Positions 48,837-60,507 are shown, numbered from the stretch's first letter. The stretch: 64,000 nt of DNA from Brienomyrus brachyistius (GCF_023856365.1 NC_064542.1:23282127-23346126); one strand, 5' to 3'. The notes: generated from the sequence alone by a model not told the origin. Translations and numbers: made by a program.

Positions 48837-50467
48837 GTAAGTGAAAACTGGCAACAATTAACACCAAGCAAAAACTTGGAGGAAGAGGAAGAAGATTATG
48901 GAGTAAGTTTCATCAGTTAATTATTTCAAGAATTGAAGCATTATGCTAATATTTGTGCGCACAGAAATGCATATACATGTCAAACTCAAAACACATTTTC
49001 TTTTGTCACAGATGCCTAGTCCTCTTCCAAAGTCCATGCCAAGTAGTAAGGTAATGCTGAGGCTTTCAATTTAACTGTTGAACCTGTTGTTCCAAAAATT
49101 ACCTAATGGTTTAGGTTGATTGTAGTTTGCAGTGTTATTCCGGGGTCTATACCTCTTGGCAACAACCTCCCTACACGCCACACTATGTGCCCCATGGACA
49201 CCTTTTGGGTCTAGAATGAAAATTAGACAGCCTGTCAGTCCGAGAAAAGGGATCATAATAGCCCGAGTGCGGGTCATAACCAAAAAAAACATTAAGAAAT
49301 TAAATACATACTTTTAAATATATACAATTTTAGGCAAGTCAGTTGTGCAACATTTCAGTTTTATAAAAAAAAACCTTCATCAGGAATTTACTTGCCCAAA
49401 GAAAGTAAAATATTCAATATACTAAGTAAGGAATTAAAATAAGGGGGAAGAAAAGAAAAATGGGCTGTAGAATCAAAATAAATGCTAGAATAAGCAAGCT
49501 ATCAGTAGCAGTAAACTCCACTAAGCTGCTCAGAGAGGTCTGTTAGAGAGTGAGTGGGCTCTGAGCTGCTGCTTTTATATGAGCGAAGCCCCACCCCCTT
49601 TTTTCCAGCTTAATTTTTTTGAAAAATACAAATCTTTTTACTGTTAAACTAAACTAAAGTTAAACTAAATTATATTTTTTGTACAACTATTAATACATAT
49701 TTACAGTTAAGAAAAGCTTTTATTATAGTTAAGTTTATGCTTTCTTGTATTTTTTTTGTATTTTAGAAGAAACAGTAGTAAAATTTAAATACATTCTGTT
49801 TAACAGTTTTCTTTAAATAAAAGCTGTCCTTTTTATAATACCCTCCCAAAAATGTTTTTCAAATCCAACTATTTACAGTTATGTATTCCAAGCCTTATTT
49901 GTTTCCATTGTCCTTTTCCAATGTTTTTGGTTTTTTTTATATACAGAAGTAAGACCCCTTTACAATGTCCATACTTTATTTCCAGGCCACAGTTGTAAAT
50001 AAGAAACATGTTCTTAATCTGTCTTGCCTGGTTAAATAAAGGTAAATGAAAAAAATATATATTTTTTTGTAGGTGCTGAAATCCAGATATTCATATGAAA
50101 TCCATAATTTCACTGTGAAAATCTACATGGTTTGGGTTAGGGTTAAGATTAAAATGTGTAATTTCACAGTGCAAATCTGGGTAGGGTTAGCATAATGAAC
50201 AATTCTAGCATCTTACTCACATTACCATTATCCTTCCTGCGAGAGGAATACTGGTTGCTAGCACGTGAACTTTGAAAACTATAGACATTACCTAAATAAT
50301 AATTTGAATTAAGTCATCGGAAAAAAGCTTCGTACGGTTAATAAGCTTAATAATCCTCCGATAATTTCCAAACCCTGATGGATTAATCACCTACGCAAGC
50401 ATCAACCCACGACCTCTGTTCAATCAAGAAGGTGCTTCTAGCCTTAGAGCCTCAGTTTTCCCATAAG
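48837..50467. other. unassigned DNA with PLE-like end fragment
   Basis: 49330-49400 holds GCAACATTTCAG..CCTTCATCAGG, words typical of PLE terminal regions, but no coding part. 50095-50215 has a repeat (ATTTCACAGTGCAAATCTGG + GTAGGGTTAGCATAAT) that recurs at 57855-57900. No gene is seen; the frame at 49071-49292 (minus) is unsupported. Confidence 0.4.
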
Positions 50468-50479
50468 TACAATGCCATG

Positions 50480-51319
50480 TCTCCTGTTCCGTGTTCCGAG
50501 TGCAATATGTTTAGTTATTGTTCTCCAGTAATTAGTGGTACTTTTACATGTAAGAAGTGTCAGTTAGTCGCTAGGAGAAGATTGTAGTGTTAGAGGGACG
50601 TATCCGGAACATTCAGGAGAATGAGAGTTTTATCGACTCAGTGTTAGCGGCTCCGGATATGTTCGCGATAGCCAGTCAGTCTTCCCCCGCTCCAGTAGCA
50701 GAGCATTCGCAGCAAGGCGAGTGCGTGACGACCCGGCGGCATAGCCGTAAATCCAAACCAAACTTACCCCGGCACCATTCGCCTATTCGCGTTTCCAACA
50801 GGTTCTCCCCACTCAGGGAAACTCCCGCTGAGACGCCTGTTGAAAGTGCTCTAGTAATGCGTGATTCTATTCTAAGAAACGTGAGAGTAGCGACTCCAGC
50901 AACCATAGTAAATTGTCTCCCTGGTGCCATCTCGGCAAATTTAAAAGTGCTGGCTAAAAGTAAAAGTAAATACTCAGATTATTATCCACACAGGCACTAA
51001 CGATGTCCAATTGAGGCAATCAGAGATCACTAAAGCAAATTTCAAAGAGGTGTGCAACCTTGCGAAGAAGATGTGTGTGTCAGTAATGTGCTCTGGCCCC
51101 ATCCCTGCTAGGTATGGTGATGAAATATACAGCAGATTATCGTCGCTACATCACTGGCTGTCAGAATGGTGCCCGATAAATGGTGTGGGTTATATAGACA
51201 ACTGGCAGATATTCTGGGGTAGGCCTGGGCTTTTGAAGAGGGACGGTATTCACCCCTCGCGGGCTGGTGCCGACCTCCTGTCTAAAAGCATAGCTCAAAG
51301 TTTCCAAGCAAATCGCTGA
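50480..51319 (+). pseudogene. LINE ORF1 with SGNH-type esterase domain
   Basis: The N-terminus has a CxxC-x15-CxxC-like cluster (CSECNMFSYCSP, TFTCKKCQLVARRR). A Pro/Ser/Arg-rich linker follows (50600-50830). Then come SGNH blocks: ALVMRDSILRNVRV (block I; GDS expected, here RDS from GGT/GGA-to-CGT type change), NCLPGAI (block II), IIHTGTNDVQLR (block III, in a shifted frame near 50985), CSGPIPARYGDEIY, and KRDGIHPSRAGADLL (block V, D..H). One frameshift near 50990. In CR1/L2 LINEs this domain is an esterase-like part of ORF1p. Confidence 0.8.
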
Positions 51320-51489
51320 CTAACTATAGCCAAGTCCAGGGGGCAGGCAAACCGGCATAACCGACCGCCTGCTAGTCGCTTAGAGTCGTCACCTAGGGTT
51401 CATTTTATTGAGGTTGTGTCTGTTCCCTGTGTCTTTAATCATGGAAGACTATTCCACCATAGAGTGTCCCATAATAACTTAAAATCACA

Positions 51490-53870
51490 ATGAATCCGTT
51501 ACTAGAAAACAGTTGGGATGCAATATTTAAACTTACACATGGATTTCTGAATATAAGATCACTGGCTCCTAAAGCACTATTAATAAATGAAATAAAGATT
51601 TTAGTCTTGGTGCCCTATGCTTTACTGAGACCTGGCTTAAACCGGATGAATTCATGGCACGAAATGAATCTACTCCAGTGGAATACAGTTATAAGCATAA
51701 CCTCGACCAAATCGCAAAGGTGGTGGTGTTGCTGCAATTTCTCAATCCAACTTAGGAGTGTCTGAGAAATGTGGTTTGAGTTTCAGTACATTTGAAACTC
51801 TTATTCTTAGCCTTGCTGGCTCATCTATTTCTAGTTCTTCACCCCAAATCACCATTGTTATTGTGTATAGACCGCCTGGGCTGTACAGTGATTTTCTTAA
51901 GGAGTTTGCTGATTTTTTTAACAAACCTGATGGTCAGTACTGACAAAGCCATTATTGTGGGTGATTTTAACATTCATATGGAGAAAGAGAGTGATCCTTT
52001 AAAAATAGCGTTTGCAGCTATTCTTGACTCTGTAGGTGTATGTCAGAATGGAGCTGGGTCTACTCATGCCTGTAACCATACCCTTGATTTGATTATTAGT
52101 CATGGCATCCTGGTGGAACATGTATCTATTATGCCACAGAGTACTCTGCTCTCAGATCATTACTTGTTAACATTTGAAATCCAGTATAGCCTCCCGTTGA
52201 CCACAGCTCCAAAGTACAGAATCAGACGTTCCATCGCCTCACTAACTACAACAACATTTATGAAACAACTTCCGCAGTCCTTCAGCCTTACATCTGAAGC
52301 ATCGTGTGTAAATGAACTTGAACAGGCAACATCAAACGTGGAAAAATCCCTTCGCAGCACTCTAGATCTTGTAGCTCCACTTAAGAGGATAAAGCATAGT
52401 GATAACAAACCTGCCTCCTGGTAATTTGATAATACACGTGAACTCAAACAGGCATCATGCAAGCTAGAGCGCAAATAGCGCTCAACTAAAGTAGAAGTTT
52501 TCAGATCTGCGTGGAAAGAGAGCCTCTCTAAATACAGACAAGCACTAGTGACTGCCAGGTCTGTCTATCTCTCCAGATTAATAGATGTGAACAAAACCAA
52601 TCTTAATTTCCTATTTGAATCCGTGACTAGGATAACACAGAATTCCTCATTAAAATCACAAGTCCCACAAGCTCTTAAGAGTGATGACTTTATTACATTT
52701 TTTAATGGTAAAATATCTAAGATTAGACAGACTATCCAGTGCACACCCTTACATACTTACGGCTGCCAGCCTCCTGCTAGTCTTTCCTACAAAAAAATAA
52801 TACTAATGAATTATATCAGTCTGGCTTTAGACCAAACCATAGCACAGAAACTACTCTAGTCAAAGTAATCAATGATTTACTTGTGGCTTCTGACTGTGGC
52901 TGTATATCTCTGTTGGCATTGCTAGATTTAACTGCAGCATTCGATACTGTGGACCATAATATACTCTTGGACTGGTTAGAAGGTGTAGTTGGCATTACGG
53001 GGACAGCACTTTCTTGGTTCCGCTCATATTTAACTGATCGCTATCAGTATGCCCATGTGAACAATGAATCATTCAAGGCCACCAAAGTTAAATATGGTGT
53101 CCCACAGGGATCAGTCCTGGGCCCGCTACTGTTTACCCTATACATGCTACCTCTTTGTAACATTATTAGAAATCATGGTGTTGGGTTTCATTGTTATGTA
53201 GATGATACACAGTTGTACATATCTGTTAACCCAGATGATACATCACTACAGAACACAGAAAAAATAGAAGTTCTGGAAATTGGTCCCAAAGGCTGCAAGA
53301 AATAAGTTTCACCACCTCAACGTTGGTAGCCTTCCTACATAACCCAGTGGTTAGAAATCTTGGCGTTCTTGTTGATTCAGTTTTAATGCTCACATAAGAA
53401 GTATTACTAGAACTGTGTTTCATCATCTACAGAACATAGCCAAGCTTCGTAAGATGCTCTCACTTCGTGATGCAGAAAAATTTATACATGCCTTTTTAAG
53501 TTCCAGACTGGAATACCATAATGCCCTCCTATCTGTTCTAAGAAACAACAAAAAATTTGATCATATTACACCGGTCTTATTCTCCCTTCATTGGCTACCA
53601 GTTAAGTCTCGAATTGACTATAAAATACTGCCATTAACCTATAAAGCACTAAATGGCCTTGCACCAGAATACCTTAGTGATCTGCTGACCACATACAACC
53701 CTCCACGCTTGCTTTGTTCTCAAGCCATGGGATATCTGTCAGTACCTGGGGTAGAAAGACCTACGGCAGGCTGCAGAGCTTTCTCGTATAGAGCTCCTCA
53801 GCTATGGAATGGTCTTCCACTGGATGTTGTGGAGAGTGATATCTGCAGGGGACCAAAGGACATATAAGGA
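51490..53870 (+). pseudogene. LINE ORF2: endonuclease and reverse transcriptase, decayed
   Basis: Endonuclease pieces: GFLNIRSLAPKALLINEI, IVIVYRPPGLYSDFLKEF, IIVGDFNIHMEKES (catalytic GDFN), LLSDHYLLTFEI (SDH). RT pieces: LLALLDLTAAFDTVDHNILL (first Asp), [37 protein letters not shown], the catalytic FHCYVDDTQLYI, LFSLHWLPVKSRIDYKI, APQLWNGLPLDVVES. At least four frameshifts or stops, and part of the RT between 52850 and 52870 is missing. The frame ends where the solo LTR starts. Confidence 0.85.
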
Positions 53871-54193
53871 GGCTCTGTGCGTACCAAAGTTAATCTATTG
53901 ACGCAGGCTGTGGTGACAGTTGCTAGGCAAAGGATAACATACAGAACAACATGGTGTACCAGATAAGGTGAAATTGCCAGAAAGTGGAAAAGTACGGACA
54001 GGGGCGGGGGCTGCTTGTAGAAGGGGTATAAAACAAACATGAACAACAAGGAAGTTAAACTCTGTGGAGGTTACGGTGTGTCGCAGAGTTCCCAGATCGA
54101 TCTGTTGGAATAAAAGGTTATTGGACAACTCATCCATGCCTCCGGGTGATCTCTTCTCATCTACAGACCCAGTGGAATTGGCGTACTCCAACA
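53828..54193 (+). mobile_element. solo LTR of a retrovirus-like element
   Basis: 366 bp with TG..CA ends (TGTGGAGAGTG..TACTCCAACA), flanked by the 4-bp duplication ATGT (53824-53827 and 54194-54197). Internal promoter signals lie on the plus strand: a GC box (GGGGCGGGG, ~54003), TATA box (GGTATAAAAC, ~54025) and polyA signal (GGAATAAAAG, ~54107). No coding sequence of the element remains, so it is most simply a solo LTR left by recombination. A 4-bp duplication fits class I endogenous retroviruses, but other LTR elements also make 4-5 bp. Confidence 0.8.
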
Positions 54194-54228
54194 ATGTGTG
54201 GGTTTCAGGCTCACTCTCAATATTCAAG

Positions 54229-54830
54229 TCAAAAGGAGATAAGCCATTGATCCCAGGACGTACCGCTACTGTTCACATACTTCCGGAGCATCTGCTTCAG
54301 AGTCTTGTTGAAGCGCTCAGTCAGGCCATCAGTTTGGGGATGGTACGGTGTAGTCCTCAAACTCCTGATACCAAGTAACTGATAGACCTGCTTCAACAGG
54401 GTAGACATAAAATTAGTACCCTGATCAGTTAAAATTTCCCGAGGGAAGCCCATCCTGGAAAAGAAATGCACTAAACAAAATCCACCGATTTTGCTTTTAT
54501 GGGCTTCAATAGAAAAACCTCTGGGTATCTAGTCACATAATCTGTTATAACCAGCATATAACGGTTTCCTACCTTACTCCTTTAAACTGGACCAACAATG
54601 TCCATCCCCAGACGTTCAAAAGGAGTACCAATGATAGGTAATGGCTGGAGTGGAGCTTTGGATGGAATACTGGAAGATGTCCTTTGGCACTGAGGGCAAC
54701 TTCTGCAAAACTGAGCAACATCTCTACGCAAGCCGGGCCAATGATAATGTTGTTGAATACGAGCTGTGGTCTTGTGTTTACCTAGGTGGCCAGCCCAGGG
54801 AACAGAATGCCCCAACGCAAGTATTGTGTC
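54229..54830 (-). pseudogene. Gypsy integrase
   Basis: Minus-strand frames give the H-H-C-C zinc domain (GHSVPWAGHLGKHKTTARIQ, CRSCPQCQ), the first catalytic Asp region (ERLGMDIVGPV, then ITDYVTRYPEVF after a stop), the second (REILTDQGTNFMSTL) and the catalytic Glu (HPQTDGLTERFNKTLKQML). D-D-E is complete, but a frameshift near 54830 and stops near 54590 and 54480 break it. The C-terminus is lost near 54230. Confidence 0.88.
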
Positions 54831-55851
54831 TCTTGGGGAACCACCAGCTGCCGCCCTGACCCCCGCTGCCGATAGAGAATGCCATTTTGTAAAATAAAGC
54901 CCTCATTGCAATCCAGTTCCACTCCTGGCTCCTTCTCTCCTTTGCTTCCTTAACCAGAGGCATCAAAGATGGATCAGTTCTCTGCATATCAATGACATTG
55001 GCCGGCACCTGAAACCCTGAAAACAGCTCTGGATCAGTGTGGGTTAGAGGTTTCACCACTGTATGTTGGCATTTCTCCACTCTTCTCTGACGACGAGTTT
55101 TCCGTGACTTCCCAGGCAAGATCTCCAACTCACTATTGTAGAAGGGTAGAGAACTGAGTCCCTCTAGGCACTCAAAGGACCTTTTAGCCTGTGCTCTGGT
55201 AACAGCAACATTATATTTTCGGCTTCCCTCTGGCTCCAACAATTCAAAAAGCACAGGAATGTCTCGACCTAACACTGCTGGATAAAGTAGGTTATCAACA
55301 GCCCCAATGTTCACAAGATAAATTACAGCTTCTACGTTTATGTACACTTCTGCTGTTGGATACCTTTTCTCATCCCTGTGTACACAACAGATTGGAATGG
55401 TGTCTCCAGTGTTAACAACATTAGGCGGAACCAACTTCCTGTTGATGAGGGTCTGATCACTTCCTGTATCAATCAAGGCCTTTAAAGCTCTTCCATTTAT
55501 TTCAATATGTACCATTTTAACAGACATGCTCTTCTGGAACTCAGACTCAGCAAGACGGTGCGGCACCAAACACATTTGTGTTGACTTTACTGAATTTTTA
55601 GGACACATAGGTTTTGTGTGTCCTTTTCTTCCACAAAGGTAACAAATCAGCTTGTGACCCAAAGGCCTTAATGGCCTAGTAGCTGCTTGATTCTCCCACA
55701 TAGGTGGCTTACCTCCCCCAGCCACCGGCTTCTGACTCTGCTGGTGGGTAGGTTTGTGGCCGTCTTTTACAATCTTCCCTGAGGTGTAGCTCCATGGCTG
55801 TCCCTTCCTCCAGGCAGCCACAAACACATCAGCCAACTTTGCAGCCTCCAT
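54778..55851 (-). pseudogene. Gypsy gag CCHC knuckle, protease and start of integrase
   Basis: A 357-codon frame. Residues ~75-90 are CYLCGRKGHTKPMC (zinc knuckle). ~125-145 are the protease active site LKALIDTGSDQTLI with a flap and a LGRDIPVLFE C-terminal motif at ~185. A linker rich in R/K follows (GKSRKTRRQRRVEK), then DMQRTDPSLMPLVKEAK, which is the usual integrase N-terminal lead-in. Protease and integrase are thus fused without an RT. Confidence 0.88.
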
Positions 55852-55872
55852 TGCCGAACTGGGGTCATGCTC

Positions 55873-56728
55873 TCAGATCCAAATCTGGAGCTCAGGGGAC
55901 AACATTCTCAAGAAATGCTCCAATATGTTAATTTCACCAATCTCAGGAATGGTTTTACCTTTTGGCTGTATCCACTTCCCATAAAGCTCCTTAAGTCTTG
56001 CATACAATTCCTTGGGGCGTTCATCAGGGTAAACCTCCAGGAAGCAGAACCTCTGCCTATAGGTTTCAGAATTGATTTCGTACTTAGAAAAAAATGGCAC
56101 TCTTTACCTTGTCATAGTCAAGGGCGTCATCAACCTCCATATGCACATAAGCCCCTCTGGCTTTTCCAGTCAGCAATGGCATTAAATGAAAAATTCAATC
56201 CACTTTTGGCTACCTGCATGCTTCTGCAATGCGTTCAAAGGCAGTAAGAAAATGCTCAACATCATCAGCATCAGTTAATTTTTCTAACCTGGGCTTGCAA
56301 TGTGGATGATATTGACTTGCCACACTCATGGCTGGATTGATGGTCCCAGCCGTAGCCCCAACTTGGGCCTGCGGGAGATAAGGTTCCTCCAAATCCGGGG
56401 ACTCATCTACTGGTAAAGGATCTGGAGACAGGGAGGTTCGGGCCTGCACTTCCATCTGCAATAGCTGAAACTGATGTTGCAGTGATTTAAACCGTTGTTC
56501 CTGTCTTGCAGTGATCTGCCTCTCTTCTCGGGCCTCCTGCTGCCCCATATGGGCTTGAAAAATATCCATCAGATCAGACATGGTTGGATCCTTTCCTTCA
56601 CCTTCTGTACCATCTACCCCACCGGAAGTTCCCTGTTCAACCTCTTCACTCCCAGCTAGCTTCTCCTGTGGAGTCTGTAAGCTCACCAGTGCTCCTTGGT
56701 CTTTCCCATGTCTTCCTCCACGAACCAT
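55873..56728 (-). pseudogene. Gypsy gag with SCAN-like region
   Basis: 56728-56210: an N-terminal coiled-coil-like part (QEAREERQITARQEQRFKSL) and a capsid start (PRLEKLTDADDVEHFLTAFE). After a frameshift, 56100-55873 reads SETYRQRFCFLEVYPDERPK, ELYARLKELYGKWIQP and INILEHFLRMLSPELQIWI. This matches the SCAN-like capsid C-terminus known from Gmr1-like gag proteins, the accepted source of the vertebrate SCAN domain. A segment between the two frames (56100-56210) is shifted. Confidence 0.75.
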
Positions 56729-56828
56729 TCTTCATCATTGGAGGGGAACACGGGACAAAAAAAAAAAAAAATCCAAAACAAAAAAAAAAGCTGTGTCTGC
56801 CACTGAATGATCCACCACTGCCACCAAC

Positions 56829-57410
56829 TGTGAGGGACCAAGCAGTAAGGCGACAAACACAGGAACTTAATTAAAGAAATAGGGCTTTATTGACCCCCAA
56901 AATGCAAACAATAACAAACTCAAAACCTTAATAATTGGGCCCATAAAAGAGGTCAACAAAAACGTAACATTACAAAGCAAAACAGAACCAGAGCAAACTG
57001 ACCTTTTTAATAAGGAAACATGAGGGAACATATATAGCGGTTTGGCCAAACCAATTCACACATAAAAGGGACAAACCAACTAAGCACTAAAAGCACTACA
57101 ACTAAACAAAGCAAAACAGAGCTAAACCCCAATTCCCCCCACTTGTCATGGCCATACATGGTTCACACCTACTCCAGGGGTTGTTCTTTGAGACACCTCC
57201 GCCTTCAGCCACACCTTTATACTGAATAAGACCATCCCCCACAACCAAAGTAATTACAAACCAAAAGATTAAACAACCACTACACACAACCCTACAATAT
57301 CAAAATATACACACACATACACTACACCTAACCCCAAAGACAAAATACAACTAAAACCTATGAATTATTGTAAGGCAATTTAATTAGAAAACACATACAA
57401 ATATTGAACC
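56829..57410 (-). repeat. presumed 5' LTR of the Gypsy element
   Basis: On the minus strand an AATAAA (near 56886) precedes the LTR end ..GTCCCTCACA at 56829, followed by TTGGTGGCAGTGG as a possible primer binding site. The LTR start is not resolved (somewhere near 57400). No second LTR is present. Confidence 0.45.
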
Positions 57411-57844
57411 AAGGTCTTACTGTGTGGCTGGAGCCATCACATCGCCACTGCCAGTGACGTCCCTGCATCCAGCTCGCCGTTCAGCCTGTGTCATCTTCCA
57501 TGTATGACCCGCTGCCTTACCTCTGGTTGCCTGGCGATTGGAAGGAGAGACGGCACCGGCTATCATCACCTCCCTGCTCCCCGGTTATTTCTCAAATCTT
57601 ATGATTTGGACAGTGTGACTTGGCACTTAACCATCTCTCCTATTTGACTATCCCTGCCGGCCCCTGGAGGACGGGCTCCCCCTTTGAGTCTGGTCCTTCC
57701 CAAGGTTTCTTCCTTCAGGGGAGTTTTTCCTTGCCACTGTCGCCTTTGGCTTATTCACTGGGGGCTTTGGGTGAGGATGCTGTAAAGTGCTTTGAGACGA
57801 TGTAATGTCATGATACTGCGCTATACAAAAATATATGTTTCTTT

Positions 57845-58439
57845 GTTTGTATTCACAATTTCACAGTGCAAATTTGGGTAGGGTTAGCATAATCTGCAAT
57901 TCTGGCCTAGCTTATTCACAATTTCATTTAGTTGTAATATACATGTGTAAAGTTTATAATGTATAAGTATCTGGACGATCGGGCGTAGCTAATTCATAAT
58001 TTCACTCAGCAAGTTTGGCCTAGCTTATTCAGAATTTCACTTAGCCAAAAAATAAATGTGTAATATTTGCAATATCTATGTATGTGGGCTAGGTTAGTTT
58101 AAAAGCTGTAATTTAAATGAAAAATGCCTTAAATGCAATGCCACAATTTACATATTTAATTTCTGTAATATCTAAGTTAACTATCATCGTTACCAAATTT
58201 AAACATGTAAAATCCTGAACTGGAAGTGGTCTGCCACCTGGTGGCCAAACAGTATATTTAAATAAATCCAGAAAATAAATGTTACACAATACAATTTCAG
58301 CATTTAAAATGTATAATCTGTACATTATTAGGATTTCTCATTGTCAGTTCCATTTTGATATAATTAAAGCCATATAATTACTGTTTGTACAGGATTTACA
58401 TTACGTCAATGTGTAGTGCAGTTTCATAATAATGAATTG
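57845..58439. repeat. degenerate repeat DNA, AT-rich
   Basis: Several diverged copies of a ~60-100 bp unit (ATTCACAATTTCACAGTGCA, GGCCTAGCTTATTCA). The unit at 57855-57900 repeats that at 50155-50205. The segment TCTGCCACCTGGTGG (58229) recurs at 59428. Confidence 0.6.
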
Positions 58440-58500
58440 CATCCCTGTACGGATAACTAACTCTAACCTTAACCCAACCCTAACCCTAACCATAACCCAC
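58440..58500. repeat. interstitial telomere-like CTAACC repeats
   Basis: About eight CTAACC/CCTAA words with errors (CCAACCCTAACCCTAACC). Confidence 0.75.
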
Positions 58501-58505
58501 CAGTA

Positions 58506-59280
58506 ATGACCACTACCTCCCTACCAAGAACTCCCACTGCAACTTGCATGGATCTCAACCCCAGGGATGGTGCACCCAATCCCAGTCCTTTCTTAATAAA
58601 GCCCACTGGTTCCTCCCTAACAGAAACCACCACTACCATTAACTACCAGTACCTCCTAACACAATCCACCATTACCTCACTACCAGAAACTCCCACTTTC
58701 CACTGATCTCTACACCAGATAAGGTGCAGCCAATTCTGGTTCTTCCCTACCTCCCTACTATCTCCCTACAAGGAACAACCACTACCAGGATTCACCAGTA
58801 CCGCCCTAAAAGGATCCACTGGTACCTCCCTCCCAGGAACTCCCACCAAGACATCACTGGATCTCCACCCGTGGGAAGGTGCACCCAATCCTGGTGCCTA
58901 CATACCAGGAGCCACCACTACCTGCTTACCAGGATCAAATGGTACCTCCTCATCAGGAACCACCAGTAGATCCCTACCAGGAATCATGGCTACCAGGACC
59001 CACCAGTCCCTCCCTAACAGGAACCACTGGTCACTCCCTATAAGGATCCACCACTACCAGGAACCACCAGTACCTCCCTATCAAGATCCACTACTACCAC
59101 CCTACCAGAAACCACTGGTACCTCCCTATCAGGAAACACCAATACCTCCCACCCAGGTACTCCCACCAGGACCTCCATGGATCTCTACCCCTGTGAATGT
59201 GCACCCAATCCCACTGCCTCCCATCCAGGAACCACCAGTACCTCCCTCCCAGGAACACCCACCAAAATGTTTATTTGAAC
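58506..59280. repeat. CCACCAGTACCTCCCTACCAGGA minisatellite
   Basis: Degenerate units of about 24-26 bp, with longer higher-order units marked by CACCCAATCCC(A/T)G, run through the region. Plus-strand frames such as 58986-59297 read Pro/Tyr/Gln-rich peptides (EPPVPPYQDPLLPPYQ) only because of the repeat; no start context or conserved domain supports a gene. Confidence 0.85.
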
Positions 59281-59892
59281 ATGGCTACAAAGTGTAAAGC
59301 TTATGTGTAAAGTCTTGTATTGAACAAAGTTATCAAAAGAATATAGTAAAAATCAACAAAATCTAAACTTCCTAAGATTTTGGAATGTAAATGATTAATA
59401 TCTGGCATTGGAATCCACTCTGCCACCTGGTGTCAAAAAGTAGTACTACATTGTGTAAATTACAAATTTGTCATATTAGCACTTTTGGACTACATCACAT
59501 TTTTTCATTGTCAGGATGGAAATGCTATTTGTAAAGCCATATTATTTTGGGGAATCCAATAAATACAATGACTAAATATATTTTGAAGGGGCAAATCAGG
59601 ATTTGTATGGTGAATTTTTGTAATAAGTTTTAACCATAACCCCTAACTATAACCCTAAAATTATAGAACCAGAATATGGTCTTCAAAGCTAAATTAACAC
59701 CTACTATGGCAAAACCTCATCCAGGCCATAAACCTAAAAAACTTTGGCACTGGGAGGTGCCTCAGGGGGCACCTGGTGTGACGATACTGCGGTGAGTTGC
59801 CATAAAAAAACCTATAAAAGAAAAAAAGGGGGAAACGCAAAGCGCAATAGCTATTGAACATACATAAAGGTTTATAAGGGGCAAATGCCTAC
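59281..59892. other. unassigned DNA
   Basis: Contains TCTGCCACCTGGTG and other words shared with 58130-58330 and a CTAACTATAACCCTAAA stretch. No gene is seen. Confidence 0.4.
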
Positions 59893-59981
59893 CTGTCGGC
59901 GTCGTGGCTGCTCCTTGTGTTCTCAAGGTTGGCTGCCTGGCATCTAGAGCTCTTCTGGGACCTTCATGTCTTCATTGCCAT
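59893..59981 (-). repeat. isolated exon-like module, minus strand
   Basis: Minus strand: GCTTTCCAG|ATGGCAATGAAGACATGAAG..CGACGCCGACAG|GTAGGCA. It matches the modules at 45643-45725 and 47085-47171 (shared GATGAAG.., GCCGACAGGTA ends). Confidence 0.6.
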
Positions 59982-60310
59982 CTGGAAAGCAAAAAGATAA
60001 ACATCCAAATTAAAAACAAACTTTTAAAATAATTCCTATTGTACGGCGAAGCAGACCTGTCATAAAAACACATGTTGATGCCTGAAAATGCCATACCTTT
60101 TCTAACCTAGCCTCAGTTTGCTAACCCTATTTTGGGGTCCTCTCCTTGAACCAGCACCTAATCGTGATGGAGGGGTTTGCATGTTCCAATGGTCCCAGGA
60201 GCTAAGTTGCCTGGAACTTTATGCCCCTGGTAGGATCTCCCAAGACAAACAGGTTCTGGGTGAGGAACCAGACAAAGTATGGTTCAATAGACCCTTTATG
60301 ATGAGATATG

Positions 60311-60455
60311 TGACCCATCACCACGAAATGAGTCCTATGGGTGAAATAAATAAATTTGGTATCAAAATAAAGCAGAGACTGTGCTCTTTCCAATGGTGTA
60401 TATAATTCATATTTGTAAATTTCACCCATAAGACTCATTTCGTGGTGATGGGTCA
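60311..60455. mobile_element. 145-bp MITE with near-palindromic ends
   Basis: TGACCCATCACCACGAAATG at the left end and its inverse CATTTCGTGGTGATGGGTCA at the right. About 37-bp inverted arms (also CCTATGGGTGAAAT/ATTTCACCCATA). GATATG flanks it at 60305-60310 and 60456-60461. No coding capacity. Removing it restores LINE sequence (ATGAGATATGGATACACATT). Confidence 0.9.
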
Positions 60456-60507
60456 GATATGGATACACATTTTCCCTCACTAGGACGTAGGTTACCAGGA
60501 CCCCCTC

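Larger units (their letters stand above)
54198..57410 (-). mobile_element. Gmr1-like Gypsy retrotransposon, 3' part missing
   Basis: Minus-strand order: LTR end (56829), gag (56728), SCAN-like gag region, CCHC knuckle, aspartic protease, integrase. No RT or RNase H is found between protease and integrase. Integrase lies directly after protease, the order known for Gmr1-like elements of vertebrates. The RT expected downstream of the integrase is absent because the element breaks off at about 54230. Confidence 0.75.
50468..57840 (+). mobile_element. L2-type LINE with SGNH-type ORF1, split by LTR elements
   Basis: Left part 50468-53827: a zinc-finger-like start, ORF1 with SGNH blocks, endonuclease and RT. 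Right part about 57420-57840: the 3' UTR ending CTGTAAAGTGCTTTGAGACG..GCGCTATACAAA. Between them lie a solo LTR and a Gypsy element on the minus strand. The coding is broken in many places and a piece of the RT and the final ~30 codons are missing. Confidence 0.8.

Noticed and set aside
58506..59297. Proline-rich secreted or cell-wall-like protein gene
   Set aside because: Frames follow the minisatellite period, shift at each unit change and have no start context or splice support.
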